Shown here in pieces: positions 45,944 to 58,545 of a stretch of 64,000 bases of DNA. Source of the stretch: Turnera subulata. Lineage: Eukaryota > Streptophyta > Magnoliopsida > Malpighiales > Passifloraceae. A program made the translations under genes and the position numbers. The stretch is from contig JAKUCV010006776.1 of the NCBI GenBank assembly GCA_028386065.3, positions 151,746 through 215,745 on the forward strand, given 5' to 3'. Numbering within the stretch: the stretch's first letter is position 1; each line of letters opens with the position of its first letter. The notes below the pieces were generated by a model. It was not told the origin of the DNA. It saw nothing but the letters and a program-made list of their open reading frames with translations, and made no database searches.

Positions 45944-46135
45944 TGTTTACAGTATTTTTTTTCCAATATCCATTAAATAATTTAAAATAATGATCAAGTA
46001 CTTTTGAGAATTAATTACTAATTAACTTTGAATAAAAGTCCTTTTATTCAAAGTTAATTAGTAATTAATTCTCAAAAGTACTTGATCATTATTTTAAATT
46101 ATTTAATGGATATTGGAAAAAAATACTGTAAAAAC
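45944..46135. repeat. Near-perfect inverted repeat, ~95-bp arms, 2-base spacer
   Basis: Arms 45944-46038 and 46041-46135 are reverse complements apart from small A/T-run indels. The right arm is in the ancestral orientation (compare 32745-32840); the left arm is the added copy. The centre is AATAAAAG TC CTTTTATT. Confidence 0.9.
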
Positions 46136-47257
46136 AATTATAATCTTAAGTTCGAAGTTTTGTAAATGCACAAAATCCCGAGATCTCACCACCATAATCA
46201 TGATTTGACGTAATTAGAAGTATATTATATAATATGTATATATATGTGTGTGTGGCCGGAATTAGAAGAACATATATTTTATGCTTCCAATATGGAGCCC
46301 TCGCAGTCACAGAATGTATTTCTATCTATTACTTGGCCAAAAAAAAAAAATTTTTGCAAACTTTTATTCCTGTTCCATCTAATAATTTATCAAGTTATAA
46401 TTAGATAGAGGGCGTGTGACTGACTAAATTGTCTGCAACTGCAAGTGGGAAAAAAAATGTCATTTTCGTTTCCGGATTGTTGTGCCTTGACTTTTTAAAA
46501 TACATGTGGTCTACGTTAGTGCATTATTTTAAATTTTTTTTTCTGACGAAGCAATTATTTATAATTACAATAGCTTTTTGTTTTTTTTTTTCACATTAAT
46601 GTTAGCACCATAGAATTTGTCCTAGTCCACTAAATGCATTCACCATCTCAGGCACACACATATCCATCCTTTTCTTTTTCTTTGTCTTAATAGTCTCACA
46701 TATTCATCCTTAGTTCATGGTGTTAGGTGAGCACATGATGCAAAATTTTTTTTTTGTCGACACATGATGTTAAATTGAATACTATTAATTTGAGTTATAT
46801 ATATATATGTATTTACATCTGGTTTAAAAAAAAAATATATTGTCAGGCCCACATTTTCTCGTTTCCCATTAGTTGATCCACATTAAGTTCGCGTTTACTA
46901 ACCGATCTAAATGGGCTTTTCTGGTTTTTCTCAATCCACCTAAAGGGACCAAGTGACCGGGTGACAGTTCACTCATCCAATTGGGCTAATCATTCGCGCT
47001 AAAAGCCATATTAAGCCCTCCCGTAATTTTTATAGGACAAATCATGCTGTCCTTAAATGGGCTTGAAAATTTTTAAGCCCAAGAAGTAATGGTCGTAAAA
47101 TTCAGGCCCAGGTCTGATAATTGGGCTAGTGATGCTCCTCGTTTTTTTTTTTTGAATGACTTGCTACGAAACTATCTACTTCATAGTCTATATTCCAGAC
47201 CCTGGGCATTTCAAGCGGACCTAGATATATACATTCATATTTTTTTATACTAGAAGA
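46136..47257. other. P450-HEC spacer, copy 2, right part
   Basis: Colinear with 32840-34330 with many small differences. No gene. Confidence 0.6.
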
Positions 47258-47412
47258 GTATCCTCGTCGACACGAGACTAATCTACCCCGGGCTTCGATC
47301 GGCACCTATTTAGGTGGGCACCCTACCAACTGTACATGCTCCATTCACATCACCAGGACTTGAACCCTGGTTGATGCTTAAGGGACCCAGCCCTTCTCCA
47401 CTCGGACCAATA
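47258..47412 (-). mobile_element. tRNA-derived SINE
   Basis: The - strand shows RNA polymerase III boxes: A box GGTCCGAGTGGA (47408-47397) and B box GGTTCAAGTCC (47366-47356), 31 bases apart. An A-rich tail points left. Flanks share an ATATATACATNCATAT-like direct repeat. Absent from spacer copy 1 at about 34345. Design resembles Au-type plant SINEs. Confidence 0.7.
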
Positions 47413-49247
47413 CAAGTTAGTATATATACATACATATATACCTATATATACATAGGGAGATCAAGCTAATTATTATGTCTCTGAGGAAGATGGAATAAAT
47501 AGACTGGTAGATGATTGTGTTAATCTTGGAGGAAGGTTCTTGGACTTGTTCTCATGAACTCCACACATTCTGCTGATCTTTGTATGAATGAAAAGTGTTA
47601 AATGATGATGTACTCTATACTGGTCTGGATATCTTCTTAATTAATAAGATTCTCTAGCTTCTCTCTAGAAGTTGGACTTCTTATAAATATATATATACAG
47701 TATTGATTCCCTTCCTTTCACTGTGTATCTCTATGTCAATTTCTACTTTCTTTATGTCTCCCCTTCTGCAAGTCATTTCATCCACAAAGTACAAACGAGT
47801 CTGTTATATTCGTAACACACTTGTACAATACATGATATGCCTAATTATATATATCCACATCAATCAATTGTGTGAATGTAACTCCAGATTTCTCTAACTT
47901 GATCTGACCTTTAGTCCAACTGTAAATTAAGATAGAGAGAAAAGGAAACCCCAACAAGGAATGGAAAATTAGTAGAAGCGAAAAGAAGAATCCAGAAGTG
48001 AACTTAGAAAAGCTACCAACATACAAACTGAAGAAGGAAGAAGCAGTATTAACAACGCCCTAGTTCACCATTGTAATTGAAACCCTAATGTCCATGTATC
48101 TTTTTGAAGCCTCCCTGTTGTCTTTATCATCATTTGAGTCTCTCCTCTACATGTAATAACTCTAGGTGTATGCGCGCCTGCATGCCAAGCTAGCTACCAG
48201 AGAGAGAAAGAGAGAATTTGTAGATATCTCTCATATTCTCTGGTGTTTTTCTTCCTATGTTATATATATGTGTGTGTTCAAGGTAGAAGTAATAGCATTC
48301 ATCAACTAGAGGTGATTTTCAAAAAGACTATTTAGAGTCATTTTCTGAATCCTTATTAACTAGTCTTGATGGGGTCATGTCAATATACTCGAGTAAAGCA
48401 ACACGAATCAAGGGGCATCCTAATTAAGTAAACAATATATATACTTTAAGTTTCACCATTAGAGAAAGTAAATCCAGAGAGATTAAACACAGATCATGAC
48501 ATACACAAATATGCATGGATGAATTATGTGTATAATTAAGCACATTGCACGTACGTGCTCCCATTTAATTAAATTGTATGATGTTTTAGAGGAGAGAAGA
48601 CAATTAGACAAATATAATGTGACAAAACATAACCACCATGTGTTGTATACATATATATGTGCATACATAGAGAGATATTCATATATACAGCAAGACATCT
48701 CTCTGCACATCTTATCATCTTATATAATGGTTGTGGTGACCGTAGTATGCATGCGTGTGAGTGAGCTTTTTGTTTTTACATATACATATAAGCACATGTA
48801 ATCCACAAAAAGATAAGAGAAAAATCATATCGAAGAGCTTTTCTGGCGTCACTGTTTATTCCAGGATGAGGGTTCTGCCAAACAAACTTTCCGGCCAGAT
48901 TACCTTATTTCACACACCACCATGACCATAGACTTTATTTCACCATTATAATATTTTTTATATATGGCTGTACGCAACTCAAGCTCTAACCGTTATGATT
49001 GTTCTACAGACCATATATACCCCTTTAGTCAACAAAATCCTAACAAACCTTTCCCTCCTTTGACATCCCGTTGAATGGTACCCCAAGTCCTTCCTTGCCT
49101 ACTAGTTACTTTCTTGGAATTATATAATATAGTTTTTTTATATAAATTATGATATTTCCATGATAATAATTTCAATAACACAACAATACAAACTGGGACC
49201 TTAATCTCAAGCTAGCTATAGTTATAGTTGGCTTAGTTTTTTAGCCA
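47413..49247. other. 3' flank of the HEC gene
   Basis: A+T-rich, no gene. Parts (47460-47690) match 34390-34620, so it belongs to the duplicated unit; from about 47700 to 49080 no counterpart is present beside the HEC fragment. Confidence 0.5.
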
Positions 49248-49973
49248 CTAGTCACTAATTACCTCATGATTAAAGCACAAGGGATCGGGTCCTCCAAGTG
49301 TGAATCCATGTGAAGGAGGAAGCTCAAGGGAGGAGGAAGAAGTGGCGGTGGTGCAACCAAGGGATTTGTGATGAGTGTATGGAGCTTGGACCATGCATGG
49401 AGGAGGTGGGTGTTGGTTGGACTGGAGCAGCCTTATTTGTCTCTTCAAGAACTTGACATAGCGGGTGGCTTCCTCTAGCATGGAGGCAGTGTCCATTTTC
49501 CTTCCTCCGGGGACAAGTCTCTGCAGGATTCTGATCTTCTCGCTTATCCTCTCCCGCCGGAGCCGAGCTGCCACACTCTGTGGGTCGTCGCTGATCCTCA
49601 CGTTCCTTCTTTTAGGCTTCCGGATTGTGGCTGGATCTATGTCCACTGGCTGCATCGCCGCGATCCTGTACATCATTTCTTTCATGGCCCCTAGCTCTTC
49701 TTCCGGTTCATCTTCGTCCTCCATGTGGTTTTCCATGTGGTCATCGAGAAGGTTAGGGAGAGGTTGTAGTACTTGGCTTGAAGGAGAGTATGGAGCCTGG
49801 TTTTGTTGTACTACTGTTTGGTGGTGTGTTGTTTGAAGAGGAATATTGCCTGTAGGCCAGACTAGGTTAAAGCCGGGGATTTGGTCATGGAGGATTTGAT
49901 CTTCCAAGGACGACATTTCTTGATTCCAAGAAGTGTGGCTAGTGAACTTAGTGAGCTCGTTGTTGATGTCCAT
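49248..49973 (-). CDS. HECATE1/2-like bHLH transcription factor
   Basis: 241 residues, single exon. Acidic central region, a conserved lead-in ([19 protein letters not shown]), then the bHLH domain at about 119-180: [57 protein letters not shown]. The basic region lacks the classic H-E-R E-box triad at its first position ([11 protein letters not shown]), as is usual in HEC/IND-type proteins. HEC factors control carpel transmitting tract, stigma and meristem development and heterodimerise with other bHLH proteins such as SPATULA. Start ATG 49973. It is the complete counterpart of the fragment at 34733. Assignment to HEC1/2 rather than HEC3/IND is by the helix-2 sequence VKFLKRQ. Confidence 0.88.
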   Translation of the reverse strand: MDINNELTKFTSHTSWNQEMSSLEDQILHDQIPGFNLVWPTGNIPLQTTHHQTVVQQNQAPYSPSSQVLQPLPNLLDDHMENHMEDEDEPEEELGAMKEMMYRIAAMQPVDIDPATIRKPKRRNVRISDDPQSVAARLRRERISEKIRILQRLVPGGRKMDTASMLEEATRYVKFLKRQIRLLQSNQHPPPPCMVQAPYTHHKSLGCTTATSSSSLELPPSHGFTLGGPDPLCFNHEVISD

Positions 49974-50265
49974 GGTGGAAAATCTAGGTTTTGTATAGGA
50001 TATCTCTTAAAAAATGAAGAGAAGAAGAATATATTTTGCAACGGGTTGTTGTTGTTTTTGAAGTAGCCTGTGAATTATTGTCAATGAACAATAACATAAG
50101 ATGGGCATCCTCTCTAAAAAGGTGACATAAACGAAGCAATTGGTAAAATTATGAAAGAAAGAAAAAAAAAAAAACCCACTTGGCTAGGCGTCTCTGTAGC
50201 TTTAGGATGCTCGAGGACACATAACCAAAGGATCATGAGAGAGAGAGAAAATGCTTTTGAAGAAT

Positions 50266-50273
50266 ATTTTATA
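50266..50273 (-). promoter_or_regulatory. Candidate TATA box of the HEC gene
   Basis: TATAAAAT on the - strand, about 295 bases above the ATG; implies a leader of roughly 260 bases. Confidence 0.4.
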
Positions 50274-53200
50274 AGCGGGAGAGGTATATGTGATGCAATA
50301 TGGATGAAAAATTAACTAGCGAAGAAATTAGCTGGACTTGGCAGGATCAAGGGATACATCAAGGGTGGAGATTTTCTCTATTGTTTCTGACAAGAGAGAG
50401 AGATCTTTGGGGTCATCAAGAATTGCACAGAATGAATGCTACTAGACTTTCCTACATTCTTATTAGAGGTTTCCTATAATATCACTTTGAATTATGCTCT
50501 GCCAACATGAGCACCGAAATCCCTATAGGCTGCTTCTTAAAGGCTTAGTTTGTGAGATGATATCCGCTTCTTGTTTCAGTCAATACGGGGAATGAAGTTT
50601 TGTTGTCTTTCTCAAAAAGTAACCTAAGGATCATTACATCGATGTCATTTTCTCGTGTGTAAGTTTTCCATTCTATGGAAAAATCTTTGGAAGGGTTCTA
50701 ATTAATTAATTGAATAATATGATATCCTCCTCCTGAATAACAATCTGACTTTTTTTTTTTGGGAAAATGGTGTTAAATAACTAAAGCTTCTTGAGGAAAT
50801 TAATTAACTCAATGGCTGATTCTCTCCAGTTAAATCACGCAAAAAGAAAAATCAATCCAATAGAAAGATGATGTCTCCTAGGAAACTTCTCATTTAGACC
50901 TTTTTAAAATAAAAAAAAAGGTAGGAGATTATTCTGGTTAGTTTTCTGAAATCTCAACGTGCAACATATATATACACGATAGACGATAGTACATATCAGT
51001 ATTGACAACTTATTCCACATGAAGGTCGCTAATCTTTCGTCATGTAAGTAATTGAGGTAATACCGTCTAGTTTACTCCAACAAGTCTTTGCAAAAAAAGA
51101 ACGAACTCGCTTCTAATTGTCAAAATGTGCACAAGATTTATCAAATTGGAACACGGAACCAAGTAATTAAATAATTAATTAAGGAAAGCAAGAGTTGATG
51201 GAGGAGGCTTAATTATGTCCTTCAATTGTATTTGAGTTAGTTTAAGATATCAATGTCTGGGCTTCCTTTGATTATATTCCGAGATAAGGTAGACAACAAA
51301 TGAATTAATTATTATATTCCTTTGATTATACTAACTACAAATAATTAGTCTCAGGCTACAAGAACTTGGCTGCCAAATACAAATTAAAGCGTATAAGAGC
51401 TAGGTTAATCACTATGAGAATATATATAATCCAAAACAAGAGCATAATAGGAACTTTGCAGAACATTTCTCTAGGTTCTCACAACTCTCTTGATTTCCAC
51501 TTCGTTTCACATATAATTTGGTTTGCAAAGTCAGGGATCCTAATTTATTTCTAAAGATGCATACCCTTATCTTAATTTAGCTGTTTCCTTTGGTTTGTGC
51601 ATTCATATGGTAAAAGAGTTCAATCCCTCACGTCAAAAACTTTTCACCCACTATCTCTGTACTCGTTATCACCATCCAATATGGATCAGACGGTGGTGGA
51701 TTCCCTAAGTTTTCAATTGCAAAACGCGTGGTCACTTTCTTGGGTCTTTAGCCTTGTAATTCTAATTGTGTACATGCGCATGCACAAGGCAATCATATAT
51801 GCTAGGGTTTCTCAGGGGTCTTCCACCAAAAGATCATCATGTAACAGAAGACTAAAGACCAATTAAATCAGTTGAGTAATTTTTTCTTTTTTTTTTTTTT
51901 ACTTTACCTGCATTGTATATGCATTATTATGGTAACTTGGATTTGAAGGTAGCATGAAGTATAATGATATATATATGTAGTCTGCAATATACTTCTTGGT
52001 GAAAACATACTGACATGGGGATGATGAGGAACTGAAAGGCAAGGACTACTGCTGCTCACAAAGATAAAATTCTCAGAATTTAGCTTCCACCCAATACAGC
52101 TTACATTATATAGCTGTGCTATAGTTAAATTTTTATTTCCCTGCGTCTTTCTTTGGTGAAGAATCTTTTTTTAGTAAAAATTGCTTCCTTGCTTAAAAAA
52201 GAGCACAATCTCAAAAATTCATTACTAAAACATTCAAAAGAGAAATTTCAAAAGAATTAAACTAATTATGTCACCTGTAATCAGCTGTTAGGGCAAAACA
52301 GCCATGGAAAAGGACTGGTAAATCTTTTTATCAAATCATGCTATTAAATATTACACCAAGCATGTGCATCTATAGAAAATGTTTCTATACATTGCAGCTA
52401 CGGCATATAGACAGAGGACAGTGTCCATCATTGCTATCTACATACATATATGAATGAGGAGTATGGCAAATTAATTTAGGTACCTTCACATTCTACAAAG
52501 CAATCAACGTTAATATATTCAACTCGGATCGATTGCCTAGGGAAACTTGCCAGATGAATTCAATCGGCGGGAAATTTTTCATTAAAAAATTGAAGAAGAA
52601 GTACATGTCCTGCCACGTCCCATTTTAGAAACTGAAGGAATATATGGTTAATTGTTAATATCTGATCAAGTTAGTACTAAGATGAAGACCAAGTACATAT
52701 ATTGATTGTTTCTGTCGTTAACTGAAATCTCAACCAGTTAAAGTTAGTCAGTATTAAATTATGTAGGAATTCACTCGCCCAAGAGGGAATACTAATTGCA
52801 CAACCAAGACAGGATACAAAACTGTCCAAAATGTACAATCAGAAGGTAGATGATGATGCCCTTATCACAGGAACTCATGAGTCACTTTATCATCAGTTGG
52901 CATTTAAGAAAGAAAGAACAGGTTACAAAGAGGGATTGGATCAGACCTGACTCCCATTCAATTCTTCATATTCTTATTACCCACCATCCGAAAAGAAAGC
53001 AAGAAAGAAAAGAAAAAGGGAAAAACAAAAAGTGAAAAGAGAAACATGAAATTCAATGCCCTCCCATGGCTCCTCAGAGTCCACACAATTGCTTACATAA
53101 GGAGAAACTTCAAGTTTCCTGTTTGGGGAAAAGAAAGAAAAGTGCCTATCCCTTCTGTTGGGTCTTGAAACCAGCCCTTTGAAAAGCTCATTCTGCCGGT

Positions 53201-55544
53201 AAAGATCTTTTAAGCTCTTGAAAAAAGAAAATGGCCTCCTTATTTTACACTGGTCCAAAAAAGTTTAATATATGGACTAAGCTGATGTTATGCTAATTAA
53301 TCAGAAGAATTTATATATACCTTTTTTTTTCCTACAAAACTATTTCGCATATAGTTTATGATATAATTGAACATGATACACAAGGTGGAAGGGTTTCCCC
53401 TTGTACTGATTTTCCTTCACCCTCTCCCTATATATATTTTAAACAAAGCGGCTATATCAAAGCTATCCTGGATGATTTTATATAAAAGAAAGGGTTCATC
53501 ATTCAAATTATATCCGAAGAAATGCGCGGCCTAATAAAGTAATGATGTACACATTTCAGCATACAATGTTTCGAATTTAATACTAGCTAGAGTAGGAAAT
53601 TAGCATGCTTTTGTTCATAAACATTAATATGGCTTAGAGTGTGAGGCATATTTAATTGATGATCCAATTTGTGAAATTCTTAGCCTTAGATGGGGTCGTC
53701 TAAAGCAATATTTTCAGTACTCACTGTGCAGGCAACTTGATTGTGTGTATGTATAGAGAAACGAGAACAATTGTATAGTACAGTACAGTAGTCTACAGAG
53801 AACTAAGACCCAACAAGCTTACAATTATGCTTTGTGTTAGGCTCCTCCTGACCCCGGATTGGAACTTAACATCTCACCAAGTAAAAGGGCACAAAGATAC
53901 ATATCGAGTGTAATAAATGCAATTGCATTGCATCACAAACTTGGGGAAAAAGTTATGATAGCTAGCTAGTCGTACGTGCTCCTTAAACACGCGTTGTTGA
54001 TATCCATGGAGAGGGGGGTTTTGAAAAGCTGCTGCATTTCTTGCAGTGCTACGGAATGCTGATGTGAGAAAACTTGGATGCCCTAAAACTGCCATTTTCA
54101 TCGTCACTGATAGCATCAAAACCCAGGTCTATGTATTGTATAGTACACTTTACAAGTAGCTACTAGCTAGCACGGGACGTACGGGGCCTCTGCGCTACAA
54201 GTTAAGGTTCAATTATATTGTTTTGTCCTAAAAGGTTGAAAGTCTACTCTTCACTTTCGACTAATTCTTCAACCTTTGCCCTCAAAGTAGTTTCTAAGAG
54301 AATTTGAACTCTGACCTCCTCAATCCGCTACCCATTGTTGATGGCAAGAGTTCCTAACATAAAAATATGTGCACCCACGTTACCATAATATCCGTCATTT
54401 CATATAATACCATCCATCGTTTTAATTTTTGTTCATACCACCTTTTTTTCTTAGTTTTTCCTATATTTTAATTACTACCCTTTCAATAATTTCAACGTCC
54501 TCCCTGGTGATTAATGTAACACCAACCATGTCTTCTTTTCTTTTTCTTTTTTTTTTTTATGAAAAAAGTTTAGGTTAAAGGGAAGCCACCCCAGCCAGCA
54601 CAAACCAGTGGGCTCAACAAGGCTTAGAGAGGTGTCTTTTTTCTTTGGTTTCACCAAAAAGAAAGACCTTGATCTTACATTAATCATTAAGAACTTTGAA
54701 AATGTCTTTAATTTTTGATAGAAAATGTCTATAATTTTTCTATCAAACAGCTCTATACTTTCAATTCAAAGCGGCTCACTCCTCCAGCTTATTATCTAAA
54801 CCTATTTACCCGCTCATTCCAGCTGAGGGCTGACTATTTTAAAGAGTAGTTGTCCCCTTTTTTTGTTCTTTTTTATACAAATTGATGTTAAATTTGAGGG
54901 TCAGAACTTAAAAACTTAACCCCTCATGCTTTTAGACGAGTACCAATTACCAAACGAGTGGTTGTTGGGTAAATGGGTCTGCGTCTAAAAGAACAGCCTT
55001 GGAGTTGAACTAGGAGAGCGTCGCAGACTTGATTTGTTCAAAAAACAGAGCCCACTGACATGTCACGGCCCGGTTGCCGTTTTGGTCTTCAAGAGCAGTG
55101 TCCCAGTCTAGGGACCTGTGTACGTGTGTTTTCTCTGGGCAGTGCGAGACCGAGGGAGGTGCCATTTAAAAGAAAAGAAACTAAAAACCTTTGCAACAGG
55201 CAGCCTTTGAGATTTAAGAACATGAGCCGCAATGCACCAAGAGCACGAATAAACAATCTAATCCAATGTCAATCCCTAAAAGGATGAGCACCAAGTCAAA
55301 GGAACTGCGATTGCTATAAGTTCAATATCAACTTCTAAGCAAAAAGCTATAGTACAGCCTACATGCAGCAGATCAAGGGTCAGCTAAACTTGGGTTTCTA
55401 CCAACTAAATACAGAGGTGGAGAGAAAACGCACCGTTTATCATCAAGAAGCATAACAACAAATTAATTCACAAGAAATATTATGAGCTTGCAATACAGAG
55501 AAGCAAATGAATAGAAGGTGAAATGACGCTAGGAGTTCCATGTT
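50274..55544. other. Intergenic, 5.3 kb, no gene recognised
   Basis: A+T-rich DNA with scattered short open frames (for example 52977-53258 and 53874-54119 on the - strand) whose translations resemble no family I know. No transposon termini were found by eye. Confidence 0.45.
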
Positions 55545-58500
55545 TCATTTATCTTTCTGAAATTTCTCCACATATGCCTGCACCAAAACAAAGCAAATAA
55601 CGTTTTAGAAAAAGCAAAGCAAATTAACAACGAACATATAACAGTTTGTAAGCACGACCATATCAAACATGCAGTCAAACACACACAATAATGCACACTG
55701 AATATCCACTTCAGCTGCTGAAAGCACTAACAATCTCATATTGTGACAGTTATATGTCTTTCAAAAATGAAATGGAACAAGAAGAAGTGCATCAGAGGTC
55801 ACCTGCACAAGTTTCGTCAGTTTCGGCTTTGAAAATGACAGATACTGATCAATTTTTTCTTGCGTTTGAGGAATACTGGTACTCTGCATTGTATTAGTAA
55901 CTTTATCAACCACCTTCTTCACAATACTTTTGTAAGCATCTTTGCTTACTTGGCCTTCCTTCCATGTTGGTTTCAGAAGGTCTTTCACAAACTCCACAAG
56001 AGCAAATTTAAATGCACGAATCCGGAATCGCAGGAACGAAAAGAACAAGAGTAGTGGGAACCGAAGAGGTAGTTACAGAAGATTCCCGGGTAAGAGAACA
56101 CGACAGAATGAGAGGAGACCCCCAAAGGACGAAAGGGGAAACCGTAAAACGAACCGTCGAAGTTGTAAACCTGGACCAAGGTCTAAGAAGTTTCCGTTTG
56201 AGAATAGTCACCCGAGAAGGAGTGAGCCGTGGAACTTGTTATGCTTACCACCATTCATTGCACCAGCCAAGGATGGAGTAGAAGCATCTTTGGTCAGCAT
56301 TGGCAGGGTGCTGTCAGAAATGTTCTTCTGTTCAACAATGTTACGCTGAGAACTAAGGGGAACCTCATGCTTCTCAGGCTCCACACTATCACAAATAGGA
56401 TCATACTGCTTTTGTGATCCACCAGCTTGATTTGGTTGCATGGTCACTACAGTATCAGGCTTAATAGGACCCTCAGGGAGGCCAGAGGAAAGTGCATCAG
56501 TGTCCCCACCATTTTGGGAATTGTGAGCAGCATAAAGTTGCGGAAGTTGTTGTCCGTTCGCAAGTAACTGAGCCAGAGAGGCTGAAAGGTTTGTAAGACG
56601 GTTCAATTGTTCTCCACTTACTGTGTTCTGATTTAATGCTCCAGAATTGACTTGCAGTGCATTTGAATCCCCATTGTTTAGCTTCGTGATATTTTTGTCC
56701 TCTCGAAACAATGTATGGTTTTGAGCATCAATTATACCTCCTCCTCTTGAAGGGTCAGCAAGGACTGGTTCTCGACTTTGTCCAACTAAATGTAAGCTTG
56801 GAAGAGGCAAAGCATTTGAACCAAGGCTGCTTTGACTGAAGCTCCGTGCTGACAGGACATTGGCAGCAAGGTTCATATGGGGGCTGGCTTTGGTTCCAAG
56901 GGCGACATTATCATTGTGCAGCAAAGCAGGAACACCAAATTCCCCCAATTGGCTGTCCTTTTGAGTTGAAGAAGTTTCATTTATCATTTGTGGAATAATT
57001 GCAGAGTGATTCTGCACCTGACCCGTAGTCATATTTGGTTCGGCACCGGGAAAGGAAGCATGGTCTCTTTTACCAATGTTGTTAGAAGGCTGGACTCTAT
57101 AGTTCCAATCGGGAGACATATCCATGTCACCAGGCCAATTCTCCCTAGCTTTTTCTTCAGGAACATGCGCGATGTCACCAGTATTTTCTGGTTTCCACTG
57201 TAGGGGCTCCCTTTTCACTCTCTCAACTGCCTTAATCATTGACAGATCATCATGTGTCCTATTCTTTCCAGCCCATTCGTCATTCATAGGCATTCCAGTA
57301 TGTCGTCTTTCAGAGTCCAGTTTTTCATTTGTATCCTTGCTCAAAAGAGCATCCGAAGAAGTACTTCTATCAGTCCCACTTGGAGCATTCCACGATTTCT
57401 CCACATCATCCGACTTTTGGCCTACTGGCCACCTACCATCTCGGGACCTTTTTTCAGGACTTAAATGAGTCTGACTATTGTGCGAAAACCTGCAGTATTT
57501 TCCATTGCGACAATTACCAGCGGCAAAGAATTTGCAGGGAACATCAGATGCTCTACGTACTTCACGCTCACCAACTCTATCGGGAGACAGATATCTATGC
57601 CTTCTTTCACTATCCCTTTCTCTAATCATTTCATTTGCAGGCCCTTTATCCAAGGCTTCAGAAGTATTATCATGGGCATACCTGCAGGATGCACCCCTTC
57701 TACAGTTGCCTTTAAGAAAATCAGTACAGCAATGAGCAGATCTGCCACTCCCAAGAGAATACTCCTTTGAATCGTTAGGGATGGGATACTTAAAAGCTAC
57801 AGGTTTTCTCTGTCTTTCCCAGTCATCATCATAAGAATGTCCACCTTGGTGAAGAAAAGGACACTGACTGCCCCTCCTGCATCTCCCAGAAGGAAAGTCT
57901 CTACATATTTGAGCAGAATATCCTGACCGACTTGTGCTTCTGTCATATGCTCCAGATTCGCGCCTAAAGCTATTGACTGGACTCTTACTCCGACTCCTGC
58001 TCCTGCTACGACTTCTGAAAACAAATCAGAAACAAACCATGACAAATGGTTCCAACCATTTGAATCAGCCCAAGAAGAATGGAAATACATGTCTAATCAA
58101 AGTTATCTTAAGTGCAGATTCAAACTGAAAGGGCTCAACCAATTAGATGATATCACCTTCTTGATCTTTTCCATTCACTTTTGGGAGACTGGTGCGAGCC
58201 TTGATGCCTCCACTCCTCAAGACCAGGAGACATTCTGGTTCCATAACTCTCATTTCGTTCCCATGAGGTCACTGACTTTGAACTTCTATTCCGATCCTCA
58301 TCCAGGGCATCATCCCTTCGCGATCCTCTTCTTCCATGGAAAGAATCCGCAGCATCCACAGCAGACCATTTGGTGCGATTACTACCAGCAGCTTCAGGAG
58401 AACTCCGACCACGTTGTGATTCTTTCTCGTGAAAAGATGACCCCGATTTCCCTGACCATGCACTGTCTTGTATATTTTCAAATGACATTCGAGACTCCTC

Positions 58501-58545
58501 CTTCAAGTCCCATTTAGAATTGCGCTTTCGACTACTTCCATTCAT
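55545..58545 (-). CDS. CCCH zinc-finger protein, AtC3H38-like, interrupted by a complemented segment
   Basis: Three coding exons: 58545-58157, 58014-55803 and 55577-55545 (phases 2 and 0), 877 codons if the central anomaly is disregarded. The N-terminus is Ser/Arg/Lys-rich with an RS stretch across the first junction. Three C-X7-C-X5-C-X3-H fingers follow ([29 protein letters not shown]..., [19 protein letters not shown]), then a long Asn/Gln/Ser-rich region. The conserved C-terminal domain comes last ([31 protein letters not shown], ending YVEKFQKDK). The architecture matches Arabidopsis C3H38, a putative RNA-binding nuclear protein. Between 56234 and 56022 the given sequence is complemented in place, creating stops (first at 56208). 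A 5'-leader intron lies upstream. Family call is firm; molecular role is inferred. Confidence 0.85.
56022..56234. other. Segment complemented in place (not reversed) inside the CCCH gene
   Basis: On the normal - strand this stretch has stops (TGA at 56208, TAA near 56076). Reading the given + strand letters backwards, without complementing, gives 71 stop-free codons. Their phase is the gene's own on both sides (56243 to 56015 is 76 codons exactly). The residues are an acidic Lys/Glu-rich linker (for example VPSEEEPTDKSLPL, then KGESRKPPEESKTAQENG and DIDGEAKGDENKKSKDAKA) leading directly to [11 protein letters not shown]. Borders are exact to within a few bases: continuing left of 56022 gives a TAA. 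Purine content of the + strand also flips abruptly here. Confidence 0.9.

Noticed and set aside
47258..47412. A functional tRNA gene
   Set aside because: A and B boxes are present but no cloverleaf with an anticodon stem and acceptor stem can be formed; the unit has a long extra body and an A-rich tail, so it is a SINE.
56022..56234. An ordinary inversion as the explanation for the block
   Set aside because: A true inversion would place the linker on the + strand read forwards. The forward + frame gives an unrelated basic peptide; only the backwards, uncomplemented reading restores the gene.
55942..56349. Arg/Lys-rich + strand frame over the anomalous block, looking like an RS-type RNA-binding peptide
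   Set aside because: It is the by-product of complementing a Lys/Glu-rich linker in place; it has no start context, no family resemblance, and overlaps a conserved gene on the other strand.
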